Under the pieces are notes generated by a model. The model saw nothing but the letters and a program-made list of their open reading frames with translations, was not told the DNA's origin and searched no databases. DNA of 56,472 nt from Nephromyces sp. MM_2019 (lineage: Eukaryota > Apicomplexa > Aconoidasida > Nephromycida): contig JADHZB010000397.1 of NCBI GenBank assembly GCA_015657535.1, forward strand, positions 1 through 56,472, written 5' to 3'. Positions 11,743 to 23,532 of this stretch are shown here, one piece after another. The position numbers and the translations under genes are program-made. Positions within the stretch are counted from its first letter, which is position 1; each line of letters opens with the position of its first letter.

Positions 11743-14605
11743 TTAGAAAAGTGCAGAGATTAATTTTTTCAACGTTATCATATCATTCGCGTTTTTCCCT
11801 CTTTGACGATACTTCTTTATCTCATAAATCATTTCATGCAGGTTATAGCTCGTATCTTCTACAGTTTTTAGGACTTTTTTATACTTTCTATGTGCGCTAC
11901 TTATGGCTAATTTATTCATGGTTTTTTCGTAGCAAGCGGCCTTCACGTGGCTACTTGCTCAGTAGCAAATGCTCACCAACTCAGACTTTTCTTCCAACTT
12001 TGAAGCGAACAGGGGACAACTCTTGATTATATCCTCCGCATTTAAAGCGCGGGTATGAGGCTACCTATCAAGAGTAACCTGCAACGTAAGCCAGCCTTGA
12101 TAAAGGTGTAACTCTTACACATACTCGAAGAAAAAATGTCTTATACGCGAAGATGCTCAGTCGCGTTCGCATTTGTGGGCAAATTTCTATGTAGTTTAAG
12201 TAAAAAAAAACAGAGAAATTAATTTAGCATAGCAGACAGATGAGAGTGAACGGTGAGTTTAGGTAACAAAGCAGGGAAAAGCTGGAAGACGAGAGGAAGA
12301 AATGGGTCCTAACAGGGGGGCTAGAAGTGCCAAACTGTCTTGTGTATCATTCTTAAAGAAGTGCTATGCTATGGCTGACCAGAATAGTTCGGTTATATTG
12401 TATAGATACAAAAAGATCACTCATGCCTTTATTCATAAGAAGTAGAAACGTCAGAAGGCGGAAGATACTCCTATTCACTCGCGGCAACCTGACCTGATTT
12501 GGGTGCATTCCCCACTACATAAGTCAGCTTAATGAGAAGTGATTTTAGGATATATAGCACCTGCATAGCTGCTGTTTCAACCCCTCAAGGAGCGAGAAAC
12601 GCGTGAAAATTGATATACCTAAAAAAAGAACGAAGAAGCACACTCAGAAGATCTTCTGGGCCATTTAGAGGCAAAAGGGACAGAATTTCAATTATGTAGT
12701 CACATTTTCTTAGTTTCGATTGCTTGCTTCGATTAAAACCGGGTCTTCTTTGCTTAGGGGAATAGCTAATCGGGTATCTGAGGCTATAGAAGCAAAAGAT
12801 TTTAGTTACACGTTCTACGTTTGATAACGGCACCTTTCGTGTATCGTATGAACCTAATCTTCCACTCGACACTAGGCCCGTTATTCCTGGCCAGTTGACT
12901 TAGATTTTCCTAGAAAGCCCGTAGCTGGGGACTCGCATAAATATTGGCATGCTTCGCTGCACTACTATCGCAAGCACACGGCTAGAACCCCTGTTGAAGC
13001 TTCCATTGCTCAACATAGGTAGGAAAGACACAGTTTCCGTCCAGAAATTCTTGATTGTCGTGTTGACGAAATATATGGAATTGAGGCTATGAATACAGTG
13101 GCCTAATATGTTAGCAGCTACTGACATAAAAATTTATTCCCTCTTTGGCTGCTCAATAAGATTGCGCTCCACGGTAGTACGCTGGGCAGCGATACGTAAT
13201 ACTTAGTTTCATAAGTTTTCCTGGGCTTGAATTCAGTAGATTCTACAACTAAAGCATTCTCATACCTGAATTATAACTCTGCAATAAAATCTTTCTCAAG
13301 AGTGCGAGGCGCAAATGCAAGCACATTCACGATAAGTTAAACCTGTGGAGATATTACTCTATCTTACGATAGCTTAATCTGCAATTTACATGCTACTAAT
13401 GATAGCATAAAAATGAAGGACTCTTGATGGGTCAGCACAAGTGTCTTACGAATCACCGTCACAATAATATGAATATATATCACAATATACTATATTGGTA
13501 TCTTAAAAAGTAAGTTGTGTTAAACTTAGGGTGAGAGCCGCTGTGCACTATCTACAAAAGTGGTGATCCTACTGGCATATAAGCACTTTCATTTTTCCCG
13601 GAACTTGTATGCAGTCAAGAATAGCAGCTGTACCGTAAGGCTTTTTCAAGACATTTGAATGTGCAACTAGCATAAGGTATTACTGTAAAAAATATTTTCT
13701 GCCGCGCATTTTTTTTGCCTTATTCTGTATACTCGCTTATCTTCTTATGAATTTTCAGCAAGGTTCGTGCCTGCTTCGTTCCTCGCAATCAAGGTAGTCT
13801 TGTTTTCTTACCCTGCGCGTAACGGTAACGGCATGCTTTATGGATGAAACTACGTACATATACAACTGTAATTGCAAGGATTTGGACTCATGCTTGCATT
13901 TGCCTGTTCATAGGGAATCTTATGCATGGTTATGAATCGTACTCATCGACATAACTTAACGACCTTAAGCATACATGTTCGCTTGCTGCACGCTGCCACC
14001 CTCTACTTGGCGACGAGGAGAATAATGAGTTAATATCAGCAAGTACTAAAAACTTTTATGGAGCTACCATAGCGTGTGGAGGTTATTCAAGGAGGTGTAA
14101 GTCAAACATATATTGCAAAGAAGCGGGTGATTGTATCATACGAATAATCTCGATAGTGATGCACGTTCATAAACGAGAAAATTGCTCCGTTTCTCGTCAA
14201 ACTAGCTTACCGAATAATATGGTGAGCATGAGAAAGCTTTCATTAAATGTAGCCAACCTACTCGAGTATTTAGTGTGCCCCTGCGGCAAAAAGTACTATA
14301 TGAAATATAAAAAACTGAAACAGGAAATTAAGTTCCTGAAACTCATACAGAAAATCACACCATTTCCTAATTTTTTTTAACTGTTTCATTCCAGGATTTT
14401 AGTGATATTTATGGTACGTGTTTCAGTGAGAAAATAGCTGCGTGAAGCTTTGCGACAATTCGCCTAGGGAAGAAAGCTTTTTTTTGTTGCAGACGCTTGT
14501 ACGTAGAGAGGAATTATTGCTGTTTTTGGGGTTACCCAGATTCGCATAACCGCAATCGAAAAGCCAGAAGAAATCCTTGCCACGATCCGGGTGTGTATTT
14601 CCCAT
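11743..14605 (-). CDS. Candidate four-exon gene, unknown product
   Basis: This is a tentative model: exons 14605-14536, 13120-12980, 12871-12619 and 11950-11743 (TAA), 223 residues, with phases 1, 1 and 2 agreeing at each junction. Exon 1 starts MGNTHPD and ends at a cTGG|gtaacc donor. The last exon is rich in Lys and Glu and looks helical; the opposite strand there gives only a hydrophobic Phe/Leu/Ser frame, the usual shadow of a real Lys-rich exon. The acceptor of exon 4 (gcaagtag) is weak. No family was recognised. With exons this short, chance agreement of three phases is quite possible, so treat this as a pointer only. Confidence 0.22.
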
Positions 14606-15777
14606 AATCTTCACTATAGAGGGGACTGGTAATTGTACAGAGGGTAAGCTTATTCTAACTCAAATGATCGGTTTTGTGAGGAAGTTCAGTTGTACGTTTC
14701 TGCTGGCCTAAAGGTAATTCTTTTACCCCAATCGAAACTTATGGATTAAAATTGGGATTGAAAAGAATAGGGTTGGAGTACAGAATGAGATAATTCGTGA
14801 GTGATATTGACTTTGGCCGTCGAGTTGCAAGGAGGAAGTGAAGAAGCGGAGATTTACAAAGAAGAGGTGGTAAGCCGGATATAGGGGAAGAATGGATAGG
14901 GGAAAAGTGGGCGAAGAGGAAATTAAAGGAACTTATATGAGACTAAGGTTGGAATAATTAGTGATGCTCAAATGGATAAGAGAGGCTGGGATATACGCAG
15001 AGGCGCATAGCTGTTGAATAGTGTCTTGTAAAAAAAATGCGCATATTTCATGAATAAAATTGCGCTTGCGGTGCTAAAAGTTTTGAAAATTAATTCCTTC
15101 ACCTACCCAGTATAAAAGCAGAACGCACTTTTATACGCCATCTACGTTTGCGCCGTAGATAAGATAATGGTTTTAAATCAAGAGGTATAATGTTATATAC
15201 AGCTCAATGTACGCATTGCGCTGCTTTATGCAGAAAAATTACCGGCGTGCTAGTTGGGACGTTGCTTCACTAGTAGAACGTACCCTTTTTCTTTAAAAGG
15301 AGAGAAAATTTGCACTCCTTCCCGATTTGTATTGAATGTCGTGCAACAAACTCTTCATACAGACAACGAGTTGCAACAAGATTTAAGCTGTGCGTGAAGT
15401 GTTTGAAGATTAATTACTTGGATTTTATACGCATGGGCTACATAATTTAGGTGCATACACGCAAAAACTTTGGGGAAAGCAATGAATGATTTTCCATCAA
15501 ATTTATATCATCTTTTCATGGGTAGATAGTAACCTTATAGTTCTTATCTAAACTGTATACTTCCTGTTGGATTCAGTTTTATTTTATCTTGGTCTACTGC
15601 CTTAAATGGCTACTTCATCCTTATATTCCTCCTATTTTTGAATCTATCTTTATTTTACATTGGGAGAAAAGAAGCCAATGCCTACGTCCTTCTGTGTAGC
15701 ATCCCTGCCCTAATTTTGAGTGTTAAGCTATTGCCAAAAATGTGGATATTCAAATTTATTTCCAAGTTTGCTCTCAA
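14606..15777. other. Intergenic, promoter side of GATD1-like gene
   Basis: This AT-rich stretch lies between the start of the tentative minus gene and the plus-strand GATD1-like gene, so it could serve as a divergent promoter. It contains purine-rich sequence at about 14820-14930. No coding exon or RNA gene is evident. Confidence 0.4.
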
Positions 15778-17646
15778 ATGTATCTGACTTGCTTGTTGGT
15801 ACCGAGTGATTCTTCCTGGGGCAAGGATGGCACGTATGATACTTTCTTTCTCCTAGCCAGCACCTCCCCAAGTTTCTTCTCTAGGTATAAATCTACCCCT
15901 CAAACGATGAATCTGCGGCCACAATACGTCGGAACGGCCCTGGTCGTTCTGTCTTCTTCAAATTTTTCCTCGCATGAGAATTCCTCAGCAGAATCCCCAT
16001 TGGTCACTGAGCACTATGATATTGCCCCTTCATTCCTTATGGCTTCTGGAGCAGCACTGAAGTCAATCCATAGGTTGCTTACTATGCATAAGCTGAGATA
16101 CGTCGTCGCCACAATATCTGGTGCTCCTCCTCCTATTCCTACCGAAGAGGAAGAAAGCCTCCCGTGGCCAGTGTATCCTAGTCCTGGCCATCGAGATACA
16201 GTTGCCGACTCTTCTATAATAAGAAACGACTATCCTTCGCAGCACGAAAATGAAAGTTCTGCAGCTCACCAACATATGTCCTATCCTGCCTCCTTAGCAG
16301 GCTGCCTAGCTAACACTGTACCTCTATTTTCGGTGAAAAGCCATCGATTTTGTGGGATTATTGTCCCTCATCAGTTAGGAGCCTCTCAAGATCTTCTTCA
16401 CTGCAACTTCTTAGCGAAGATACTAAGAGAGTTTTCTGATTTGAAGAAGCCAATATGTGCGATAGGCTATGGGGTTTGGAGTTTGTGTGGAGGGGATGAT
16501 GTCTTGGGTGAAGGTTTGTTTGGAGGGGAAGGTTCTGGATTATCAGCTTCTCTTGATCTCCGCGGGCTTTCTGTGCGACCTGAGGCACCCTCTTTAATAC
16601 AGGACAGACTGGTAACGGCAGTATCTATCTTCGATGAGTATAGGCATCCATTCTTTGGGAAGCAGCCTGCCGTCCTACAAGATGTCATTGAGAGGAAGGG
16701 GGGGCAGTTTGTACAATTCCCGGCGGATGAAACTTCTGTAATAGTTGATTGTAATCTCATCACCGGTCCCAATGAAGCCTCCACTGATCTCTGTCTAGTG
16801 AATTTTTGCTGGCAGTGTCTAGCAGGAAACTCTCTGAAGGAAACTCTAATGTGGAAGGCCCGTGAAGAGCTCGTAGGTAGAGGAAAAGTCAGGGAGTCAG
16901 AGGAAGGAATAGAGGCAAGGCCAAGTTCATTGCAGCTGATGGAAGACAGATCTGAGAAGCCTAAATTCAGTGAGGCAGAGCTAAGTGGTAGTGGTGTTAT
17001 TTTACAAAGTGAGTTTGAGAATAAATCCGGTGACACGCAGTTGCTGAAATCAGCAGAAAAACCGCAATACTTTGAGTCTGATTTGGCTCAAGCTTTGCTT
17101 AACAGGACAGAGCTTGAAGGGAGGCCGAACTCTATAGTTGGTAATGATGATTTTAAGAGAGATAAGCTTGCATATGACATTAAGAAGCAGTTGCAAACTA
17201 TTTATGATGAAGGGAAAATTTTCGCTGATGCTTCTCAGAATTTTTCTGCTACCGAAGATAGGATAGGAAAAAAAGCCTCATTCCCTTCTCCCCAAGGTAG
17301 TATGCTTGGAGCAACACTCATAGAGGAAGATTTCACAAATAGGCGTTCTCCCACGAATAGCAAGGGCAGTTATGTAAATGAGAGGGAAGGAAAATACCCG
17401 CTAACTCAACTACGGGACACGCATGCTGGGAAGGGAACTGCTGCAGATGAGAAAGAGGGAAGAGGTCTATCAGCTGAACTATTGAATCTTCCTCTTAAGC
17501 CTGCTTTTTCTGCTGCAGTCGGGGGTGGAGCTGGATTGGGGAACCACGGATTTACGATCATGGGAGCATTTGAGGGAGTGAACCCTGATTCTGGGGATTT
17601 TTTATCTAATAGCTCCGATGAGGAAGTTGAACTAAAATATTCTTGA
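15778..17646 (+). CDS. GATD1: GATD1-like (DJ-1/PfpI, class I amidotransferase-like) protein
   Basis: A single exon of 622 residues. I take the first ATG, at 15778, because the frame opens only 12 codons earlier and without an ATG. The first 350 residues follow the GATD1 (PDDC1) fold: LTCLLVPSD strand 1, LRYVVATISGAPPP, the strand GIIVPHQLGA (193-202), KPICAIGYGVWSLC (224-237) and VDCNLITGPNEAST (323-336). In DJ-1/PfpI enzymes the elbow after the CAxG-type strand carries a nucleophilic Cys. Here the position is Tyr-231, so catalysis is unlikely, as in GATD1 itself. Loops are longer than usual (residues 25-95 and 125-185). Residues about 354-622 form a charged, Ser/Glu-rich tail without a recognised domain, ending in an acidic SSDEEVE stretch. 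The cellular role of the family is poorly known. Confidence 0.8.
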   Translation: MYLTCLLVPSDSSWGKDGTYDTFFLLASTSPSFFSRYKSTPQTMNLRPQYVGTALVVLSSSNFSSHENSSAESPLVTEHYDIAPSFLMASGAALKSIHRLLTMHKLRYVVATISGAPPPIPTEEEESLPWPVYPSPGHRDTVADSSIIRNDYPSQHENESSAAHQHMSYPASLAGCLANTVPLFSVKSHRFCGIIVPHQLGASQDLLHCNFLAKILREFSDLKKPICAIGYGVWSLCGGDDVLGEGLFGGEGSGLSASLDLRGLSVRPEAPSLIQDRLVTAVSIFDEYRHPFFGKQPAVLQDVIERKGGQFVQFPADETSVIVDCNLITGPNEASTDLCLVNFCWQCLAGNSLKETLMWKAREELVGRGKVRESEEGIEARPSSLQLMEDRSEKPKFSEAELSGSGVILQSEFENKSGDTQLLKSAEKPQYFESDLAQALLNRTELEGRPNSIVGNDDFKRDKLAYDIKKQLQTIYDEGKIFADASQNFSATEDRIGKKASFPSPQGSMLGATLIEEDFTNRRSPTNSKGSYVNEREGKYPLTQLRDTHAGKGTAADEKEGRGLSAELLNLPLKPAFSAAVGGGAGLGNHGFTIMGAFEGVNPDSGDFLSNSSDEEVELKYS

Positions 17647-20600
17647 TATTATATTAGTTGAGTTTTAAACAGAGAAGATGTTTTATAATTCCACCCTACT
17701 TGATATTAATCTAGCACCGTGTATGACATGCATTTTTTATATCATTTTTCAACCGTGGGGAGTTTGGTTGCGTCTTCCTTGTCTTCTTCGGCTACCTTCT
17801 GGGATTACTTTGTAGTACTGCTTCTATTCTTACCCTTTCCTTGAATCTCCTTGGCGCTTATTTTTTTTTTTTTTCACTAAAGCTGCTGTGTATCATTTGC
17901 TTTCTTCTCATTTATTTTCTGTCTTTTCCCTCGCCGAATGATTTTATTTGTACGTGTTGAGATATAAAATAGTTATCTGCGCTCATAGCATATGATAATG
18001 GTAAGAACACGATAGGCATAATATTTTTATTGAAAGCGCCATCTTCCATGTTGAGACTTGCAGTATATATCGGTGTATCTTTCTTAGCCAAGAGATTCTC
18101 ATGTGTCATATGCACTTTTATTCACTAAAGAAAATACAAGAACGAAATAAAGGCGGAAAAAATAACTAGAATATAATGAGATAAAATCGAAGCCGAGGCA
18201 ATAAGCTGAACGTCGCTATTACAGCTGAGCAATTAATATCAAAAAGCTAGTTTAATTGCATCAAACGCTATTAATATGGCCGCATGTACACTGCAGCCTT
18301 TAACTTGGGTTATCAAAACGATTGGCATGATTGCTCTTTCCGGCTGAAATTTTTAAACCAAAGCTTGAGGTACATTTCAAACAGCATAGCTTCCTCGCTA
18401 TGCACACTGCAAGGAGACTGAACTTGTGCTACCACACATCCAGCCCCTCAGCAGCAGCAGTTCTACTTCTTTGGAAAATTTGCTTCCTTGCGTTATTAAG
18501 CTAAGTGCATGCACTATTACCAAGAGAAACCAAGAAAAGCAATTCTGACTAAACCTGCATTTTTTCAATTTTTTATAAATGTATGATGGGTACAAGTTTT
18601 GTTGATGTTGACCGCCAATCAGAAAAAAAAAATGACACTCAGAGGATACGACTAAAGGGATACCTGGCGGTGGGGGAACACTTTGAAACACATCTACACT
18701 GAGTTTTTTGTATATAGCTCTTAGGCTTTGTGATGTAGTGGCTCCTCGGGTACTCTTCTAGGAGATACTAAGCAGTGTATATTTCATGCGAACACCACAG
18801 CGTAAATTCCATTAGTAATATGCTTATAGTGTCTGTTTTGTGGGTGTTTTTTATCTACGTGAACCGTTGTTTCGTACTAGTAAGTTGCTCCTTATGTGTA
18901 TCTATTATGTCCTTTATGCTGTTGCTCTCTTTGGCTATGTTAAGCTAGATGCGTTACCTCAGTGACATGCTTGTATGCATACTAAGCAAAATCCTGCCGA
19001 AAGTCACCCTACGTGCACTGTTGGCTTTCAGTAAGCTCTTCACCTTTTGTTCTTCTACATTAGAAGCCAGGAATGATGAATGACTCTAGAAAACACAGAA
19101 CATGCATAGGGCAGCTACGCCAGAATGCCATAATTTTGGCTTGCAATTTTTTGCAGGTAGACACTTTAGAGGCCCTCGTAGCAGTATTAGTAACAGCTTT
19201 CTTTGAGTATCGGCTGTTGCTTTAGGAAATTGAGCATTATTAAGTAACTGAGGAGCATATATTCGTAAGCGTAGAAAATATTATTTGCTACCTGACGAAA
19301 CCTACCATAAATAGCAGGAAGTGATGAGCCTTGATGTCTGTGTCGCCTGCTTTTGTACCTGGCAAATGATTAAGTATTTAAGTACTGCTACCAAATGAGA
19401 TTACAAGGTTTACAGGCAAAGGATGAAGTTAAGGTACGCAGGGCGCCAACGTAAGATAAGCTATCTTGGTAGCCCAGGGAACTTGCTTAAAGAAAACCTC
19501 TAAATTTGCACGCTCAGCTGCAGCGTACATAAGGATAGATACTGTAAAAATTGCAAACGGCCTTAATTTATAATTTGATATGTGGCCTGCTATATGCGGG
19601 TGAGGCGCTCTTTGGCATGAGAATTTTCACGACACGATGGACATTGACATGCACGTGTATACGCACGTATATTTTTTCTAGTTTGTGAATTATTAGTGAC
19701 TAAAATACGCTTTCCAATGTTGGTTCACGCCTTGCCCCTTGAGTCATGTGCACCTGTTGGGAATCTGGCGCTTTCACCGGAATTTTTGCCTGCATAAATA
19801 TTATATCCATCTAAGCATGCGCCAAAATTTAGCTGTATATATGAGAACTTGCAATTGCATGTACATTACTCTTGTGCCGGAGAAATTCTTTTAGGCGGCA
19901 GTGCTGGTATTCCTTCCCTGGTAAAGTTCCTACTTGAGGATTTCTTATTTCAATTGCACAAACATGACTCTTTTACAGCAGGCCTGCCTTTATGCTGACT
20001 TGTTGGCACTTATTCTGCATAAAGCATACACTCGAGAAATTTTTTGGATGGAAATAAGTCTGTGCAAGCTAGACTTGCTGGTTTAAGGCTTAAAGAAAGA
20101 CACCTTTGCTGCAAAGTAACGATTTTCAGTGAAGGAGGGCTCAGCAGTAAAGCCTGCAGCTGGCAATCCTTACCACTGGCATAAACATCCAAGCAAACAA
20201 ATCTATTCAGTGCAGAAACTCCAATACTCATTTCTACGTTTTCCCCTCTTCATTTTGTGCATATGTACACTAATTCTCAAGGGTCATAATGCCTTAAACA
20301 AGCGGCCTATTTGGCGACAGTTAGGCTCGCATTGTCATGCACATGTTGTTCTTGAAGTATGCGTGCACGCCTCCCCGTTGGTGGAGACACGAATTCAGAT
20401 GCGAAATATTCTTTTGCTCATGCAGTGCTTCCAGAACAATATTATCTCTCCTCTTAACTATATAGCCTTCACAAACGTAAAATAAACTCTTAAAAATTAT
20501 TCCCGCCTTTCTCTTCCCCTCTCTTAATCATCAATACAAAATCGCCCGCTGAGAAATACACTAACTGTATGTATTGCGTTATTCTTTCAATATCGAGACA

Positions 20601-22464
20601 CGGATGTCGCTTGCATGCGTGTACACACTATAGGCAACCTGAAATGAAGTCTTGCGAATCCTTTGGTGTGGTCTCAGCCTCTACTGCACACACATGATTT
20701 TCCTCCTCCGGAATACCCCGCGCACACACCAGTTCTCGTCTCCTCAAGTAGACCCACTCTGTTTCCATCCAACCGGCGCCTCCCCGCACACACAGTATAC
20801 TTAACTCCTCCGAAGCCTTGCTCATACCTTTGCAGGACACACTGCAGTTGTTTGATTTCTGTGGAGTAAAAAGTAAACAAAAATTCACTTGTAATCTGGG
20901 ATATCCCTCCTCTTTTTCCCGCCGATTATTTTTGATTTTAAACAGGCAAAAAAGTACATTAAACTTCAGACACTTCTTGTCGTTGAAGTTTGCTGATATT
21001 TTAGTCTGCCTCCTTCTTCGAGGCAAGTGTTTTAACTTCTTTTTTATGCTTGTCTTGCGTTTAGTCTTATGTTAGCGATTCTCATCTATTTTGCGGTAAC
21101 TTGCCTTGATTTTACCTGTTTGCACAGAGTGCGTTATCTCTTCTTTTTCTCTTGGGTTTTTTATCCTAAGCCGCGTGGCGCAGCAGTTGTCATTCCCATG
21201 TTTTTTTACTCCTCTCCAACCATGAGTGTTTCAGGCGATTTTATTAGATTTTTTTAGGCTTGTCTTCGTACAGTCCTTTATGTTTAATGGTCAATTGTAT
21301 GCTGCCCGCATCTTGTCACTTTTGTTTATCCTGCTTCTTGCTCGCTATGCCTGTCTCCTGTGGGTTGTCTATGTATACTGCTCGTTGGTATGGCGCTGTC
21401 TTGTCTTCTTCTGGTCAAGAGCTGTTAAGCTGAAGTGCGTGGCTCTCTTTTAGTCATTAGCAGGCGTACAAGTAGATTTATCGCTTTGGTGCTTGAAAAT
21501 TGCGATTTTCAGAGAAGTTTGTGTAGTGGGTGATTGGGCACTGATCGCGCATGGTGGGAAAATAGCCATTACAAGCGGGATGTTACGTATATTCCGTTGC
21601 ATTGTATTTTGTCAATGATTTTTGCTCACTTATTCAAATGATTACCGCTGTTATGTATAGTTGGAAATATTACGAGTTAGTGTAGTTATGGTGGGTGGTT
21701 CCAAAGTTTCAGCCGCGAAGTACAGTATTTGGTTTTTATGTGGAGGAAAAAGTCGAAATATTTCCTTGGCAGTTTATTAGTGCAGAAAAGTAGTTGATTC
21801 CCTTTTTTCTTTCAAGAGTTGTATGGTAGCATCGTTGTAAGTTTGATATATAGCTTCAGTGTATGGTGTTTGTTTCTGTCGCGAAGTGCATCTGTGGAGA
21901 TTAGACCAAGAGGCTAGCAAAATAGCATTAGAAAAGGAGGCAGGTTAAAGAGTGGGGAAGGTGGAGAGCGAAGCAGATGTGTTTACTTGAATTTACTAGC
22001 AATGATCTATAGCGTATGCGTCATTTTGAGCACGGTTTAATTTTTTAAAAGTGCGTCATGAGTGTTACTGAGTGAGCGCTGCTGTAACTTACGCAGTGCT
22101 GATTTCCATATATTTCTTTACAGTGTCGTATATTGGTTTTTTTGAATAAAAATTGCAACCTTCAAACAAGGGCTAGTTATTTTTAAGTAGTATATAGATT
22201 TTTCAACTTAAAATATATTGTAAAGTAATGTTTATAAGATTAGCAGAATTTAGAGCTCAATTTGGATGTAACAATTATTACCATATATACCAAAAATATT
22301 ACCTGTGTGATTTATCATTATCTCCTTATTTTTTACTGATTCCCTGCCCTGACGTGTCTGATGAATGCTTTGCTGTATGGTATATGGTAATGTTGGTTAC
22401 GTACATAGAACCAGCACTAGCTTTCTATAAACTTCGCTTCTTTACTTCCGTTTGCTTATTGCAG
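17647..22464. other. Long intergenic or 5' UTR-intron region
   Basis: No gene can be supported here. A 65-codon minus-strand frame with an ATG at 18109 (ending 17912) and a minus frame around 20628-21026 with a good gcaaag|gtatga donor look partly coding, but neither could be linked to partner exons. The segment 21000-22460 is T-rich on the plus strand and ends in a splice acceptor just before the H2A.Z start, so part of it is probably the H2A.Z 5' UTR intron and promoter. Confidence 0.4.
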
Positions 22465-22468
22465 CATA

Positions 22469-23532
22469 ATGGACGGCGCAGGGAAGGTTGGGGGGAAGGT
22501 TGGGGGGAAAGTTGGAGGGAAAGTCGGAGGAATTGGTAAGGGAGGAAAGGGAAAGGCTGGCTCAGGAAAGGGGAAGAAGTCTCCACATTCTAGGGCAGCC
22601 CGTGCCGGACTCCAGTTTCCCGTAGGCAGAGTGCACAGGATGTTGAAGAGGCGCATGGCGGCGGATAGCCGTGTTGGTTCGACAGCAGCTGTATACACCT
22701 CTGCGATATTGGAATATCTTACCGCGGAAGTTTTGGAGTTGGCAGGAAATGCCTCAAAAGATCTTAAGGTGAAAAGAATCACTCCTAGGCATCTTCAATT
22801 AGCCATTAGAGGTTAGTGTGGAGTAGCTGCAATATGTTTACAAGTTGTTATGTAACTTGTGACTCTGGGCCTTCTCTGCTGGTCATTGAGTCTTGGGGTG
22901 TTATGGGTTGCTTCGGTGAGGAGGGTTTATAAATTTTGAGCTTAAACTAATTTTGGTCTTGCATTTTAATAAGGAATGATGGCGATAGAATTATAATATG
23001 TGCTACTCTGAGAGCGAAATCTTAATGCAAAAATTAATCTGACTGCTGAAACATATCGACGCCATATCGACTATAAGTTGTGCTTTGCTTTTTTTCGCTT
23101 GCTTGAAGAATATGTCTGCTTTAGTGCTGCCTTTCCAACTGTATTTTTCGGTTGTTCCTGCCAATGAGGGTCGTCTCAATCTCAGTTTTACCTGCATGTG
23201 TCACATTGACTGGTAGATCTTGGTGCTTGACTCAAGTGCTTTTCTTAGTGGCTTTTATTCTACAGAATTAAAGCTTTTTTGCGATTACCCTCTAAATATC
23301 GGGTAATTTAGAGCCAAACCAGTGTCCTCTATCAAATGATATTCTGTAATTATTGCATTATAAGCGCATCATCATTCCATACTGTCACCTTTGGCTTTTA
23401 GGTGATGAAGAGTTAGACACTCTGATCAAGGCGACCATCGCTGGTGGTGGTGTCATCCCGCATATTCATAAATCGTTGATGGTTAAGGGTCCCCAACCTG
23501 GTCCTCTGGCTAAGAAACCCAAGAAACATTAA
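22469..23532 (+). CDS. H2AZ: Histone H2A.Z variant
   Basis: Two coding exons, 22469-22811 and 23402-23532, split in phase 1 within a Gly codon (g|gttagt ... tttag|GT), giving 157 residues. The core is unmistakable: [37 protein letters not shown], the [18 protein letters not shown] acidic-patch region, and the H2A.Z hallmark [14 protein letters not shown]. The tail begins MDGAGKVGG with the KVGG unit repeated four times, as in coccidian H2A.Z, and offers several acetylatable lysines. It replaces H2A in nucleosomes, mostly at promoters. An acceptor (ttgcttattgcag at 22464) stands four bases before the ATG, so an intron in the 5' UTR is likely. The C-tail is Pro/Lys-rich ([15 protein letters not shown]). 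An AATAAA is present at 23927-23932. Confidence 0.97.

Noticed and set aside
15742..15777. Upstream extension of the GATD1-like frame to a GTG
   Set aside because: Nuclear genes start at ATG, and the first ATG at 15778 directly precedes the conserved first strand.
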